Positions 26,671 to 35,677 of a DNA stretch of 64,000 nucleotides are shown in pieces (within the stretch, counting starts at the first letter, position 1; the number at the start of each line of letters is the position of its first letter). The notes below the pieces were generated by a model. That model was not told the origin of the DNA. It saw only the letters and a list, made by a program, of their open reading frames with translations, and did no database searches. The stretch comes from Streptomyces cyaneofuscatus (GTDB taxonomy: Bacteria > Actinomycetota > Actinomycetes > Streptomycetales > Streptomycetaceae). The stretch is from contig NZ_JOEM01000016.1 of NCBI RefSeq assembly GCF_000718135.1, positions 186,001 through 250,000 on the forward strand, in the 5' to 3' direction. A program made the translations under genes and the position numbers.

Positions 26671-28182
26671 ATGACCGTACGGCGAGTAATGGGCATCGAG
26701 ACGGAGTACGGGATCTCCGTCCCCGGCCACCCCAACGCCAATGCCATGCTCACCTCGTCCCAGATCGTCAACGCCTACGCGGCGGCGATGCACCGGGCGC
26801 GCCGCGCCCGCTGGGACTTCGAGGAGGAGAACCCGCTGCGCGACGCGCGAGGCTTCGACCTCGCCCGTGAGACCGCCGACTCCAGCCAGCTCACCGACGA
26901 GGACATCGGCCTGGCCAATGTGATCCTCACCAACGGTGCCCGGCTCTACGTCGACCACGCGCACCCCGAATACAGCTCGCCGGAGATCACCAACCCGCTC
27001 GACGCGGTGCTCTGGGACAAGGCCGGCGAACGGATCATGGCCGAGGCCGCCGAGCGGGCCGCCGCCATCCCCGGTGCCCAGCCGATCCACCTCTACAAGA
27101 ACAACACCGACAACAAGGGCGCCTCCTACGGCACGCACGAGAACTATCTGATGCAGCGGGAGACCCCGTTCTCGGACATCGTGCGCCATCTGACGCCGTT
27201 CTTCGTCTCCCGCCAGGTCGTCACCGGCGCGGGGCGGGTCGGCATCGGCCAGGACGGCCACGAGCACGGCTTCCAGATCAGCCAGCGCGCCGACTACTTC
27301 GAGGTCGAGGTCGGCCTGGAGACCACGCTCAAGCGCCCCATCATCAACACCCGGGACGAGCCCCACTCCGACGCGGAGAAGTACCGCCGGCTCCATGTGA
27401 TCATCGGCGACGCGAACCTCTCGGAGATCTCGACCTATCTGAAGCTCGGCACCACGTCCCTGGTGCTGTCCATGATCGAGGACGCCTTCATCACCGTCGA
27501 CCTCGCCGTCGACCAGCCCGTCCGCACCCTGCACCAGGTCTCGCACGACCCGGACCTGAGCCAGCTGATCACGCTCCGCAGCGGCCGGACACTCACCGCT
27601 GTCCAGCTCCAGATGGAGTACTTCGAGCTGGCCCGCAAATATGTGGACGAGCGGTACGGCGCCGATGCCGACGAGCAGACCAAGGACATCCTGACCCGCT
27701 GGGAGGACACGCTCAACCGGCTGGAGACCGACCCGATGAGCCTGGCCGGCGAGCTGGACTGGATCGCCAAGCGGGAGCTCATGGAGGGCTACCGCCGCCG
27801 CGACTCGCTGGACTGGGACGCCCCCAGGCTGCACCTGGTCGACCTCCAGTACGCCGACGTACGGCCCGACAAGGGGCTCTACAACCGGCTGGCGGCCCGT
27901 GGGCGGATGAAGCGGCTGCTGGACGAGGACGACGTCACCAGGGCCCGTACGAAGCCTCCGGAGGACACCCGGGCCTATTTCCGGGGCCGCTGTCTGGAGC
28001 AGTACGCCGACGACGTGGCGGCCGCCTCCTGGGACTCGGTCATCTTCGACCTGCCGGACCGCGACTCGCTCCAGCGGGTGCCCACCCTGGAGCCGCTGCG
28101 GGGCACCAAGGAGCACGTCAAGGACCTCCTCGACCGCTGTCGTACGGCGGAGGAGCTGGTCCGCACGCTCTCGGGCGGCTGA
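26671..28182 (+). CDS. dop: Pup deamidase/depupylase
   Basis: A 503-residue member of the carboxylate-amine ligase family. Dop converts the C-terminal glutamine of Pup to glutamate and also removes Pup from substrates. The nucleotide-binding start GIETEYG is at residue 8, and the catalytic aspartate is D95 in [15 protein letters not shown], the position known from the mycobacterial enzyme. The ATG is preceded by AAGGAGG. A TAGGCT box at 26551-26556 and the terminator after arc suggest its own promoter. Pup follows directly. Confidence 0.95.
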   Translation: MTVRRVMGIETEYGISVPGHPNANAMLTSSQIVNAYAAAMHRARRARWDFEEENPLRDARGFDLARETADSSQLTDEDIGLANVILTNGARLYVDHAHPEYSSPEITNPLDAVLWDKAGERIMAEAAERAAAIPGAQPIHLYKNNTDNKGASYGTHENYLMQRETPFSDIVRHLTPFFVSRQVVTGAGRVGIGQDGHEHGFQISQRADYFEVEVGLETTLKRPIINTRDEPHSDAEKYRRLHVIIGDANLSEISTYLKLGTTSLVLSMIEDAFITVDLAVDQPVRTLHQVSHDPDLSQLITLRSGRTLTAVQLQMEYFELARKYVDERYGADADEQTKDILTRWEDTLNRLETDPMSLAGELDWIAKRELMEGYRRRDSLDWDAPRLHLVDLQYADVRPDKGLYNRLAARGRMKRLLDEDDVTRARTKPPEDTRAYFRGRCLEQYADDVAAASWDSVIFDLPDRDSLQRVPTLEPLRGTKEHVKDLLDRCRTAEELVRTLSGG

Positions 28183-28311
28183 AAGGGGTCCGGGCTGGGA
28201 ATCAATCACCCGAGGCCCGGACGTTGAACAACTACCGGGCCAAATGTCGGACCTCGTGGGTAGGGTCTGATCAAGAGCTGCGATTGCTTCGAACCGAGCG
28301 GGGTGAGCTAC

Positions 28312-28530
28312 ATGGCGACCAAGGACACCGGCGGCGGACAGCAGAAGGCCACGCGTTCCACCGAGGAGACCGAGGAGCAGGCGCAGGACGCGCAGGCGTC
28401 CGAGGGCCTCGCGGAGCGCCAGGAGAAGCTGAGCGACGATGTCGACTCGGTCCTGGACGAGATCGACGACGTCCTCGAAGAGAACGCCGAGGACTTCGTA
28501 CGCTCCTTCGTTCAAAAGGGTGGACAGTAG
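28312..28530 (+). CDS. pup: prokaryotic ubiquitin-like protein
   Basis: A 72-residue disordered acidic protein ending FVQKGGQ. The C-terminal glutamine shows that Dop deamidation is needed before PafA can attach it to lysines. The conserved C-terminal half (LSDDVDSVLDEIDDVL and EENAEDFVRSF) is the part that binds the ARC coiled coil and PafA. The ATG at 28312 is preferred over a GTG 9 bases earlier; both have GGGGTG nearby. A TAGGGT box is at 28261-28266. Confidence 0.96.
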   Translation: MATKDTGGGQQKATRSTEETEEQAQDAQASEGLAERQEKLSDDVDSVLDEIDDVLEENAEDFVRSFVQKGGQ

Positions 28531-28585
28531 TTCACGAGTGTGAACGCCTGGTAGGTTCCGGGCGACTGTGACGAACCGGGGGAGA

Positions 28586-28625
28586 CGGGGTGACGGCGAC
28601 CGCAGTGGCGGTCGCCGTCACCCCG
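28586..28625 (+). terminator. strong hairpin between pup and prcB
   Basis: A perfect 18-bp stem (28586-28603 with 28608-28625) with loop AGTG, 55 bases after the pup stop. No T tract follows. It should end or attenuate transcription before prcB. Confidence 0.75.
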
Positions 28626-28656
28626 CTCGCCAACCGGAGGAGCGCCACCGGTCCGC

Positions 28657-28870
28657 GAGCGCGGGATCTGCGCAGATCCCTCCGCCGAACATGTGGATCA
28701 CCGCCGCGAGGCGGGTAGGGTCCGTGGCGTACGTTGCTTCAACTGCAATTCGGCCATCGGCAAGTTGGGGGATGATCCTGACTCTCTTGCGCAGGGCCAT
28801 CGCATACCTGGAGGGAAACGCGTGGAAGCCAACACTCGTAGCACCGGGCGTCTACCAGCTGCCTTCCTGA
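28657..28870 (+). pseudogene. remnant of endonuclease VII-like gene, truncated and frameshifted
   Basis: In frame with prcB, residues before the prcB start read [18 protein letters not shown] then [17 protein letters not shown], clearly the HNH/zinc core of the endonuclease VII-like protein that many Streptomyces have between pup and prcB. The usual C-terminus ([16 protein letters not shown], then [10 protein letters not shown] and stop at 28868) continues one frame over, so a single extra base lies within about 28783-28789. The normal HVDHDH is HVDHRR, the first cysteine of the usual CxxC is replaced by arginine (RGIC), and the N-terminal half is missing. It overlaps the first 49 bases of prcB. 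The gene appears dead. Confidence 0.65.
28663..28680. repeat. 18-bp perfect palindrome upstream of prcB
   Basis: GGGATCTGCGCAGATCCC reads the same on both strands. It lies at the left end of the decayed endonuclease VII remnant and could be an operator or a rearrangement scar; nothing in the sequence decides. Confidence 0.8.
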
Positions 28871-29667
28871 CGCCGGGTTCGTCCTCGTTCATGGACTTCC
28901 TGTCCGACCAGTCGCCCGAGATGCTCCCGGGCAACCGGAGCCTGCCGCCGCTCCAGGGGGCCATCGAGGCACCGCACGGGACGACCATCGTCGCGGCGTC
29001 CTTCCCCGGTGGCGTCGTCCTGGCCGGTGACCGGCGCGCCACCATGGGCAACATGATCGCGCAGCGCGACATCGAGAAGGTCTTCCCGGCCGACGAGTAC
29101 TCGGCGGTGGGCATCGCCGGCACCGCCGGACTGGCCGTGGAGATGGTCAAGCTGTTCCAGCTGGAGCTGGAGCACTTCGAGAAGGTCGAGGGCGCCCAGC
29201 TCTCCCTGGAGGGCAAGGCCAACCGGCTCTCCACCATGATCCGCTCCAACCTCGCCATGGCCATGCAGGGCCTCGCCGTGGTGCCGCTCTTCGCGGGGTA
29301 CGACGTCGACCGCGAGAAGGGCCGCATCTTCTCCTACGACGTCACCGGCGGCCGCTCCGAGGAGAACGGCTACGCCGCCACCGGCTCCGGGTCGATCTTC
29401 GCCCGCGGCTCCATGAAGAAGCTCTACCGCGAGGACCTGACGGAGGAGCAGGCCCTCACCCTGGTCGTGCAGGCGCTGTACGACGCCGCGGACGACGACT
29501 CGGCGACCGGAGGCCCGGACGTGGCCCGCCGGATCTACCCGATCGTCACCGTCATCACCGACGAAGGCTTCCGGAGGCTGGGCGACCAGGAGTCCGCCGA
29601 CATCGCGCGCTCCATCCTGGAACGCCGCCTGGAGCAGCCCGACGGCCCGCGCGCCGCGCTGCTCTGA
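28822..29667 (+). CDS. prcB: proteasome beta subunit
   Basis: A 281-residue catalytic subunit of the 20S core, threonine protease. A 53-residue propeptide ends IEAPHG and is cut before the nucleophile T54 (TTIVAASF). The conserved GDRRATMGN loop carries the catalytic Asp/Arg region, and the lysine and serine partners are in place downstream. The GTG at 28822 has GGAGGG 8 bases upstream; the frame is open further upstream but there it encodes the endonuclease remnant. Followed by prcA after 58 bases. Confidence 0.96.
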   Translation: MEANTRSTGRLPAAFLTPGSSSFMDFLSDQSPEMLPGNRSLPPLQGAIEAPHGTTIVAASFPGGVVLAGDRRATMGNMIAQRDIEKVFPADEYSAVGIAGTAGLAVEMVKLFQLELEHFEKVEGAQLSLEGKANRLSTMIRSNLAMAMQGLAVVPLFAGYDVDREKGRIFSYDVTGGRSEENGYAATGSGSIFARGSMKKLYREDLTEEQALTLVVQALYDAADDDSATGGPDVARRIYPIVTVITDEGFRRLGDQESADIARSILERRLEQPDGPRAALL

Positions 29668-29725
29668 TCCGGACTCCGAGCCCTCCGAGATGCACTCGTC
29701 ACTGACAGAAAGGGACGGATAGCCG

Positions 29726-30550
29726 GTGTCGACGCCGTTCTATGTCTCACCCCAGCAGGCCATGGCCGACCGGGCGGAATACGCCCGCAAGGGCATCGCC
29801 CGTGGTCGCAGCCTCGTTGTGCTGCAGTATGCCGACGGCATTGTGTTCGTCGGCGAGAACCCGTCCCGTGCGCTGCACAAGTTCAGCGAGATCTATGACC
29901 GGATCGGTTTCGCGGCCGCCGGCAAGTACAACGAGTACGAGAACCTCCGCATCGGCGGCGTGCGCTACGCCGACCTCCGCGGATACACCTACGACCGCGA
30001 CGACGTGACGGCCCGTGGACTGGCCAACGTCTACGCCCAGACGCTCGGCACCATCTTCTCCAGCGCGGCCGAGAAGCCGTACGAGGTGGAGCTGGTCGTC
30101 GCCGAGGTCGGCACCGCCCCCGAGGGCGACCAGATCTACCGGCTGCCGCACGACGGTTCGATCGTGGACGAGCACGGCTCGGTCGCGGTCGGCGGCAACG
30201 CCGAGCAGATCAGCAGCTTCCTGGACCAGCGCCACCGCGACGGCATGACCCTCGCCGAGGCGCTCAAGCTGGCCGTCCAGGCGCTCTCCCGGGAGCCGGG
30301 CGGCGGGGAGCGGGAGATCCCCGCCGAGCGCCTCGAAGTCGCGGTGCTGGACCGTACGCGGCCCCAGCAGCGCAAGTTCAAGCGGATCGTCGGCCGCCAG
30401 CTGACCCGGCTGCTCGACGCGGAAGCGGCGAGCGCCACCCCGACGGACGCCCCGTCCGACACCGAGGAGACCGACACCACCGACTCCACGGACACCGGGA
30501 CCGGCACCGGTACGGACACCGGCACCGCGTCCGGCTCCACCGAGGAGTAG
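29726..30550 (+). CDS. prcA: proteasome alpha subunit
   Basis: A 274-residue subunit of the outer rings of the 20S core, forming the gate where ARC docks. It starts STPFYVSPQQAMADRAEYAR, with the N-terminal gating segment and H0 helix typical of actinobacterial PrcA, and lacks the beta-type catalytic threonine. The last 35 residues are an acidic Thr/Asp/Gly/Ser tail, disordered and coded by a degenerate ACCGG-rich repeat. GTG start with AGGGACGG upstream. Ends the prcBA unit before a terminator. Confidence 0.96.
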   Translation: MSTPFYVSPQQAMADRAEYARKGIARGRSLVVLQYADGIVFVGENPSRALHKFSEIYDRIGFAAAGKYNEYENLRIGGVRYADLRGYTYDRDDVTARGLANVYAQTLGTIFSSAAEKPYEVELVVAEVGTAPEGDQIYRLPHDGSIVDEHGSVAVGGNAEQISSFLDQRHRDGMTLAEALKLAVQALSREPGGGEREIPAERLEVAVLDRTRPQQRKFKRIVGRQLTRLLDAEAASATPTDAPSDTEETDTTDSTDTGTGTGTDTGTASGSTEE

Positions 30551-30567
30551 GCGGAACGCACCCCACC

Positions 30568-30600
30568 GATGCCCCCAGGCCCGGTCGGCCTGGGGGCATC
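30568..30600. terminator. bidirectional terminator between prcA and lacI-type gene
   Basis: A perfect 14-bp stem (30568-30581 with 30587-30600) and loop CGGTC between convergent genes. Confidence 0.85.
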
Positions 30601-30602
30601 AG

Positions 30603-31640
30603 TCATGTCCGGGAGGCGGCGGGCGGCGGGGCCGTCGAGCCCCGTACGACCAGTCGTACCGGCAGACTGCCCGGCTCGGCGGGGCGGCCCTCCAGCACGG
30701 CGAGCAGCGCCTCCATGCCCCGCTCGCCGACCTGCTCGGCGGGCAGCCGTACGGTGGTGAGCTCCGGTTCCACGGCGGTGGCCAGAGCCAGGTCGTCGAA
30801 GCCGGTGACCGAGAGGTCGTCCGGGACGCGCAGCCCGAGCCGACGGGCCGCCTTGCAGGCCCCGGCCGCCAGGATGTCGTCGTCGCAGACGATCGCGGTG
30901 GGCCGCTCCCCGGTGACGGCGAGCGCCTGCTCGGCGGCCTCCCGCCCGGCCCGTACGTCGAGGGGCGCCCGTACCGTACGCACCGTGGCGTCCGGGACCC
31001 GCCCCGCCGCCTCCCGTACCGACTGTGCCCGGACCGCGAACGTCCAGGTGTCCACGGCGGACGCCAGATGGACGAACCGGCGGTGGCCGAGGCCCAGCAG
31101 ATGCTCCGTCACCTGGCGCATGCCGTCGGCGATGTCCAGGTTCACGTGGGCCGCCGCGTCCGTGCCGGCCGGGTCGCTGTCCAGCATCACCAGGGGCAGG
31201 TCGGCCCCGTGCAGGGCGCTCAGCGCGTCGGAGGCCATGGAGGAGGCGATCACCCCGTCCAGGGCGGCGCGGGCGGAGGCGAACGGGGCCCGGGCCGGTC
31301 CCGTGCCGTCCGGGGAGGGGTAGAGCACCACGCCGAAGTCGTGCTCGGCGGCGACGGCGGCGGCCCCGGTGTAGACCCGGGCGAAGAACTCGTTGGTCAG
31401 GGCGGGGACCACCAGGAGCGCGGTCCTGGTGCGGCCGAGGCGCAGATTGCGGGCGGCCAGATTGGGCCGGTAGCCCAGCTCCGCCGCGTGGTCCCGGACC
31501 CGCTGAGCCGTGGCCTCGGACACCCGGCCCGGCCACTTCCCGCCCAGCACCAGCGAGACCGTCGCCTGCGAGACGCCCGCCGCACGGGCCACGTCGCGGC
31601 TGGTGGGCCGGGGCGGGGCGGGCTGGTGGGGGTCGGTCAC
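30603..31640 (-). CDS. LacI-family transcriptional regulator
   Basis: A 345-residue repressor. The N-terminal helix-turn-helix with hinge is TSRDVARAAGVSQATVSLVL plus AELGYRPNLAARNLR; the rest is the periplasmic-binding-protein-like effector domain. LacI proteins bind palindromic operators and are usually released by a sugar. The GTG at 31640 has GGAGG 7 bases upstream; the longer frame to 31886 crosses the promoter region. It is divergent from an MFS exporter that it probably controls. The pair interrupts the proteasome gene set and has no obvious link to it. Confidence 0.88.
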   Translation of the reverse strand: MTDPHQPAPPRPTSRDVARAAGVSQATVSLVLGGKWPGRVSEATAQRVRDHAAELGYRPNLAARNLRLGRTRTALLVVPALTNEFFARVYTGAAAVAAEHDFGVVLYPSPDGTGPARAPFASARAALDGVIASSMASDALSALHGADLPLVMLDSDPAGTDAAAHVNLDIADGMRQVTEHLLGLGHRRFVHLASAVDTWTFAVRAQSVREAAGRVPDATVRTVRAPLDVRAGREAAEQALAVTGERPTAIVCDDDILAAGACKAARRLGLRVPDDLSVTGFDDLALATAVEPELTTVRLPAEQVGERGMEALLAVLEGRPAEPGSLPVRLVVRGSTAPPPAASRT

Positions 31641-31701
31641 TCGGGCCTCCGTGCGGGGTTTCCGTGGTGCCGCGAGGTGGACCCGCGGACTGCGGACATG
31701 G

Positions 31702-31728
31702 TACGTATGAACCTCGACGTTATACGTA
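31702..31728. promoter_or_regulatory. candidate LacI-type operator between lacI gene and MFS gene
   Basis: TACGTAT (31702-31708) and ATACGTA (31722-31728) form a perfect inverted repeat with 13-bp spacing in the 130-bp divergent intergenic region, an AT-rich island in GC-rich DNA. Position and symmetry suggest the regulator's operator and overlapping promoters. Confidence 0.5.
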
Positions 31729-31770
31729 AAACCTCGGATGGCGGCAGTCGTCCGGCGGAAAGGGGCGGGT

Positions 31771-33081
31771 ATGGCCGCGGGATATCTGGACATCCTCCGG
31801 GCGCGGCATGCCGCCCGGCTGCTGACGGGCACGCTGGTGGGGCGGCTGCCCAACGGCACCGCGCACATCGCGATCGTGCTGTTCACCCGCGCCGAGGGCG
31901 GCAGCTACACGCTGGCCGGCGCCCTGGCCGCCGCGTACGGCCTCGCCACCGCCGTCGGACAGCCGCTGCTCGGCCGGGCGGTGGACCTGTACGGGCAGCC
32001 GCGTGTCCAGCTCCCCGCCGCCGTGCTCTCCGCGCTCGGCATGGCCCTGCTGGCCGTCGCCGGCCTCGGCTCGCTCCCGCTGGCGTACGCGGCCGTCGTC
32101 GTCGCCGGAATCGCCACACCGCCCCTGGAGGGCGGTCTGCGGGCCCTGTGGCCCAGCGTGCTGAAGCGCCAGGACCAGGTGCACCGGGCGTACGCCCTGG
32201 ACGCCGTGGCGCAGGAGATCATGTTCACCGTCGGGCCGCTCCTGGTGACGCTCCTGGTCTCGCTCTGGTCCCCGGCCGCAGCCCTGCTCGTCATCAACGC
32301 CATAGGCGTCCTGGGTGCGCTGTCGGTCGTCCTGTCGGAGCCCTCCCGCACCTGGCGCTCCGCACCCCGCGAGGCGCACTGGCTCGGCGCCCTGCGCTCG
32401 CCCGGACTCCTCGCCCTGCTCGGCGCGTTCTTCTTCGTCGGGCTCGCGCTCGGCTCCATCACCGTGGCCGGTGTGGCCTACGCGGACGACCACGGCCGCG
32501 AGTCGGTGTACGGCTGGCTGATGGCCGCGCTCGGCCTCGGCGCCCTGATCGGGGGCCTGGGCTACGGGGCGCGGCAGTGGGCCGGTGCGCCCGAGCGGCG
32601 GCTGCGCGTCATCGTCGGCTTCCTGGCCCTGGGCTACCTGCCGTTGACGCTCACCCCCTCGGTCCCGGTCATGACCGCGCTGGCCGCCCTCGCCGGAGTC
32701 TTCCTCGCCCCGGCCATCGCCTGCTCGTTCATCGTGGTGGACCGGCACGCGCCGCGCGGCACGGTGACCGAGGCGTTCTCCTGGCTCGTGACCACCTTCG
32801 GCGTCGGCGCGGCAGCCGGAACGGCCGTCGCGGGACCGGCCGTGGAGCTCGGCTCGACCGCCTGGAGCTTCGGCGTGGCGGGGGTCGGCGGAGTCCTCGC
32901 GCTGGTGGTCCTGCTGGCCACGGGGAAGGTCCTGGGGGGCGTGTCGCCGATCAGGGCCGGGACCGCGGCGCCTGGCACGGCACCTCGCGGCGTTGCCGAA
33001 ACGCCCGAATCGCTCCGCGATGAGGACGCTCCGGCGCCTTGCGATGCACCGCACCAGACGTCGCGGCCTGTCCGGCCCTGA
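31771..33081 (+). CDS. MFS transporter
   Basis: A 436-residue membrane protein with about 12 predicted helices and a disordered tail of 40 residues. It has the layout of drug/sugar efflux MFS proteins (GTLVGRLPNGTAHIAIVLF in helix 1, GRAVDLYGQPRV as the loop 2-3 motif, a variant of GxLaDrxGrkxxl). The substrate is unknown. The ATG at 31771 has AAAGGGG upstream; an ATG at 31738 is possible. Divergent from the LacI-type gene. Confidence 0.85.
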   Translation: MAAGYLDILRARHAARLLTGTLVGRLPNGTAHIAIVLFTRAEGGSYTLAGALAAAYGLATAVGQPLLGRAVDLYGQPRVQLPAAVLSALGMALLAVAGLGSLPLAYAAVVVAGIATPPLEGGLRALWPSVLKRQDQVHRAYALDAVAQEIMFTVGPLLVTLLVSLWSPAAALLVINAIGVLGALSVVLSEPSRTWRSAPREAHWLGALRSPGLLALLGAFFFVGLALGSITVAGVAYADDHGRESVYGWLMAALGLGALIGGLGYGARQWAGAPERRLRVIVGFLALGYLPLTLTPSVPVMTALAALAGVFLAPAIACSFIVVDRHAPRGTVTEAFSWLVTTFGVGAAAGTAVAGPAVELGSTAWSFGVAGVGGVLALVVLLATGKVLGGVSPIRAGTAAPGTAPRGVAETPESLRDEDAPAPCDAPHQTSRPVRP

Positions 33082-33192
33082 TCGGCGACACGCCCCCCAG
33101 CAGCTCCCGTACGCGACCCCGCCGTCGTGACCGGATCGGAAAATGATCGAAACGGTGCTGTCGAACCCGGTTTCAGCACCGGCCGTAAGGCG

Positions 33193-33198
33193 TAATGT
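33193..33198 (+). promoter_or_regulatory. -10-like box TAATGT before pafA
   Basis: TAATGT ends 6 bases before the pafA ATG, with no Shine-Dalgarno between, so the message may be leaderless. An 8-bp hairpin (33153-33160 with 33174-33181) lies just upstream. Confidence 0.4.
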
Positions 33199-33204
33199 TC
33201 AGTC

Positions 33205-34566
33205 ATGGACCGCCGCATTTTCGGGCTGGAGAACGAGTACGGCGTCACGTGCACGTTCAGGGGACAGCGCCGACTGTCACCTGACGAAGTGGCGCGCTAC
33301 CTCTTCCGCCGTGTTGTGTCATGGGGCCGCAGCAGCAATGTCTTTCTGCGGAACGGCGCCCGCCTCTACCTCGACGTGGGATCGCATCCGGAATATGCAA
33401 CCCCCGAATGCGACAACGTGACCGAACTGGTCACGCACGACAAGGCGGGCGAGCGCATTCTCGAAGGCCTGCTCGTCGACGCCGAACGCCGCCTGCACGA
33501 GGAGGGAATCGCGGGCGACGTCTATCTCTTCAAGAACAACACCGACTCGGCGGGAAACTCCTACGGGTGCCACGAGAACTACCTCGTCGCCCGGCACGGG
33601 GAATTCTCCCGGCTCGCGGACATCCTCATCCCCTTCCTCGTCACCCGGCAGCTCATCTGCGGCGCGGGCAAGGTGCTCCAGACGCCGCGCGGAGCCGTCT
33701 ACTGCGTCAGCCAGCGTGCCGAGCACATCTGGGAGGGCGTCAGCTCCGCGACCACCCGCTCCCGGCCGATCATCAACACCCGTGACGAACCCCACGCCGA
33801 CGCGGAGCGGTACCGCCGCCTCCACGTCATCGTCGGTGACTCGAACATGTCCGAGACGACCATGCTGCTCAAGGTCGGCGCCACCGACCTGGTGCTCCGC
33901 ATGATCGAGGCGGGCACCGTGATGCGCGACCTGACCCTGGAGAACCCGATCCGGGCCATCCGCGAGGTCAGCCACGACCTCACCGGGCGGCGCAAGGTGC
34001 GCCTGGCCAGCGGCCGCGAGGCCTCGGCCATCGAGGTCCAGCGGGAGTACTACGAGAAGGCCGTGGACTTCGTCGAGCGCCGGGGCATCCGCACCGGCAC
34101 CGTCGACCAGGTCCTGGAGCTGTGGGGCCGCACGCTCGACGCCATCGAGGCCGAGGACCTCGACCGGATCGACACCGAGATCGACTGGGTCATGAAGTAC
34201 AAGCTCATCGAGCGGTACCGGGCCAAGCACAACATGACCATGTCGAACCCGCGGGTCGCCCAGATAGACCTCGCCTACCACGACATCCACCGTCGCCGCG
34301 GTCTGTTCTACCTCCTGGAGAGGAAGGGCCAGACCGCCCGCATCTGCAACGACCTGAAGATCTTCGAGGGCAAGTCCGTGCCCCCGCAGACCACCCGGGC
34401 GAGGCTGCGCGGCGACTTCATCCGCCGGGCCCAGGAGCAGCGACGGGACTTCACCGTCGACTGGGTCCACCTCAAGCTCAACGACCAGGCGCAGCGCACG
34501 GTGCTCTGCAAGGACCCGTTCCGGTCCGTGGACGAGCGCGTGGAGAAGCTGATCGCGGGCATGTGA
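33205..34566 (+). CDS. pafA: Pup-protein ligase
   Basis: A 453-residue ligase that phosphorylates the C-terminal glutamate of deamidated Pup with ATP and joins it to substrate lysines. It is a paralogue of Dop: the start GLENEYG matches GIETEYG of Dop, and the catalytic aspartate is D57 in [16 protein letters not shown]. The deamidase-type loop of Dop is absent. It lies 5 kb downstream of pup, separated from prcA by the LacI/MFS pair, and has its own promoter-like box. Confidence 0.96.
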   Translation: MDRRIFGLENEYGVTCTFRGQRRLSPDEVARYLFRRVVSWGRSSNVFLRNGARLYLDVGSHPEYATPECDNVTELVTHDKAGERILEGLLVDAERRLHEEGIAGDVYLFKNNTDSAGNSYGCHENYLVARHGEFSRLADILIPFLVTRQLICGAGKVLQTPRGAVYCVSQRAEHIWEGVSSATTRSRPIINTRDEPHADAERYRRLHVIVGDSNMSETTMLLKVGATDLVLRMIEAGTVMRDLTLENPIRAIREVSHDLTGRRKVRLASGREASAIEVQREYYEKAVDFVERRGIRTGTVDQVLELWGRTLDAIEAEDLDRIDTEIDWVMKYKLIERYRAKHNMTMSNPRVAQIDLAYHDIHRRRGLFYLLERKGQTARICNDLKIFEGKSVPPQTTRARLRGDFIRRAQEQRRDFTVDWVHLKLNDQAQRTVLCKDPFRSVDERVEKLIAGM

Positions 34567-34608
34567 GCGGCGCCGGGGGCACCCCCTCGGCAGGCCGTGG
34601 CGTGACAG

Positions 34609-34635
34609 GGCCCCGTACGTTCCTCGTACGGGGCC
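34609..34635 (+). terminator. terminator after pafA
   Basis: A perfect 11-bp stem (34609-34619 with 34625-34635), 5-base loop, followed by TTCT. Confidence 0.8.
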
Positions 34636-34695
34636 TTCTCCACGGCCTAGAGTGGTTCGGACTAACCACAGTGCCCCCTGAGATCTGAGGAACCA

Positions 34696-35634
34696 GTGCG
34701 CCGAATTGCCGGCCTTCTCGTCGCCCCCCTCCTGCTGCTGTCGGCAGTGGCCTGCGGCAGCGACGACAAGGCCTCCGACTCCGCCTCGTCCAAGAACGGC
34801 GTGCCCGCGATCACCGCGGGTGCCAAGGTCGGCGAGAAGCCCACCATCTCCAAGGGCGAGGGAGACCCGCCCAAGGAGCTGAAGACCGAAGTCATCAGCG
34901 AGGGCGACGGTGCGAAGCTCAAGAACGGCGACGCGATCCAGGTCAACTACCTCGGTCAGTCGTGGGACTCCGACAAGCCGTTCGACAACAGCTTCGACCG
35001 CAAGCAGCCCTTCGACCTGACGCTCGGCGCGGGCATGGTCATCCAGGGCTGGGACAAGGGTCTCGTCGGCCAGAAGGTCGGCAGCCGCGTCGAGCTGGTC
35101 ATCCCGCCGGAGCTCGGCTACGGCGAGCAGGGCCAGGGCGACATCAAGCCGAACTCCACCCTCGTGTTCGTCGTCGACGTCCTGAAGGCCACCCAGATCC
35201 CGGCCACCGCCAAGGGCACCGAGGTCGCCCAGGACAACATCGACCTGCCCAAGGTCGGCGTGAAGACCGACGGCAAGGCCCCGACCGTCACCATCCCCAA
35301 GGGTGACCCGCCGAAGAAGCTGGTCTCCAACTACGTCCTGGAGTCCGACGGCGAGGTCGTCAAGGAGTCCGACAGCGTCGTGGTGAACTACGTCGGCATG
35401 ATCTGGAAGGGCGCCAAGGAGTTCGACAACACCTACTCCACCGGCAAGACCCAGACCTTCCCGCTCTCGCAGGTCACCCTCAAGGGACTCAAGACCGGTC
35501 TGATCGACAAGAAGGTCGGCAGCCGGGTCCTCCTCGTCATCCCGCCGGACCAGGCCTTCGGCGACCAGCAGCAGCAGGCGATCCCGAAGAACTCCACGCT
35601 GGTCTTCGCCGTGGACATCCTCGCCAAGGTGTAA
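34696..35634 (+). CDS. lipoprotein with two FKBP-type peptidyl-prolyl isomerase domains
   Basis: A 312-residue exported lipoprotein. The signal peptide ends at a lipobox with C20 (LSAVACGSDD). Two FKBP domains follow: the first at about residues 60-155 (GDAIQVNYLGQSWD, MVIQGWDKGLVGQKVGSR) and the second at about 205-312 (SDSVVVNYVGMIWKG, LKGLKTGLIDKKVGSRVLLV). The first retains the WDKGL motif; the second has LKTGL in its place, so it may be less active. It should fold proline-containing exported proteins on the outer membrane face. GTG start with GAGGAA upstream. Confidence 0.9.
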   Translation: MRRIAGLLVAPLLLLSAVACGSDDKASDSASSKNGVPAITAGAKVGEKPTISKGEGDPPKELKTEVISEGDGAKLKNGDAIQVNYLGQSWDSDKPFDNSFDRKQPFDLTLGAGMVIQGWDKGLVGQKVGSRVELVIPPELGYGEQGQGDIKPNSTLVFVVDVLKATQIPATAKGTEVAQDNIDLPKVGVKTDGKAPTVTIPKGDPPKKLVSNYVLESDGEVVKESDSVVVNYVGMIWKGAKEFDNTYSTGKTQTFPLSQVTLKGLKTGLIDKKVGSRVLLVIPPDQAFGDQQQQAIPKNSTLVFAVDILAKV

Positions 35635-35677
35635 GACTGTCCCGGTTGCCCAGTTCATCATTTTGAGGAGCAGTTCA

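Noticed and set aside
24721..28515. Long minus-strand frame (about 1264 codons) opposite arc, dop and pup
   Set aside because: Antisense shadow of three well-identified genes; no recognisable domain.
28693..28821. Extended N-terminus for PrcB from an upstream GTG
   Set aside because: The extra residues are the endonuclease VII core, not part of a proteasome propeptide, and the GTG at 28822 has a good ribosome-binding site and gives the normal length.
31738..31770. Earlier ATG for the MFS transporter
   Set aside because: It falls right after the candidate operator and adds basic residues; the ATG at 31771 has a better ribosome-binding site.
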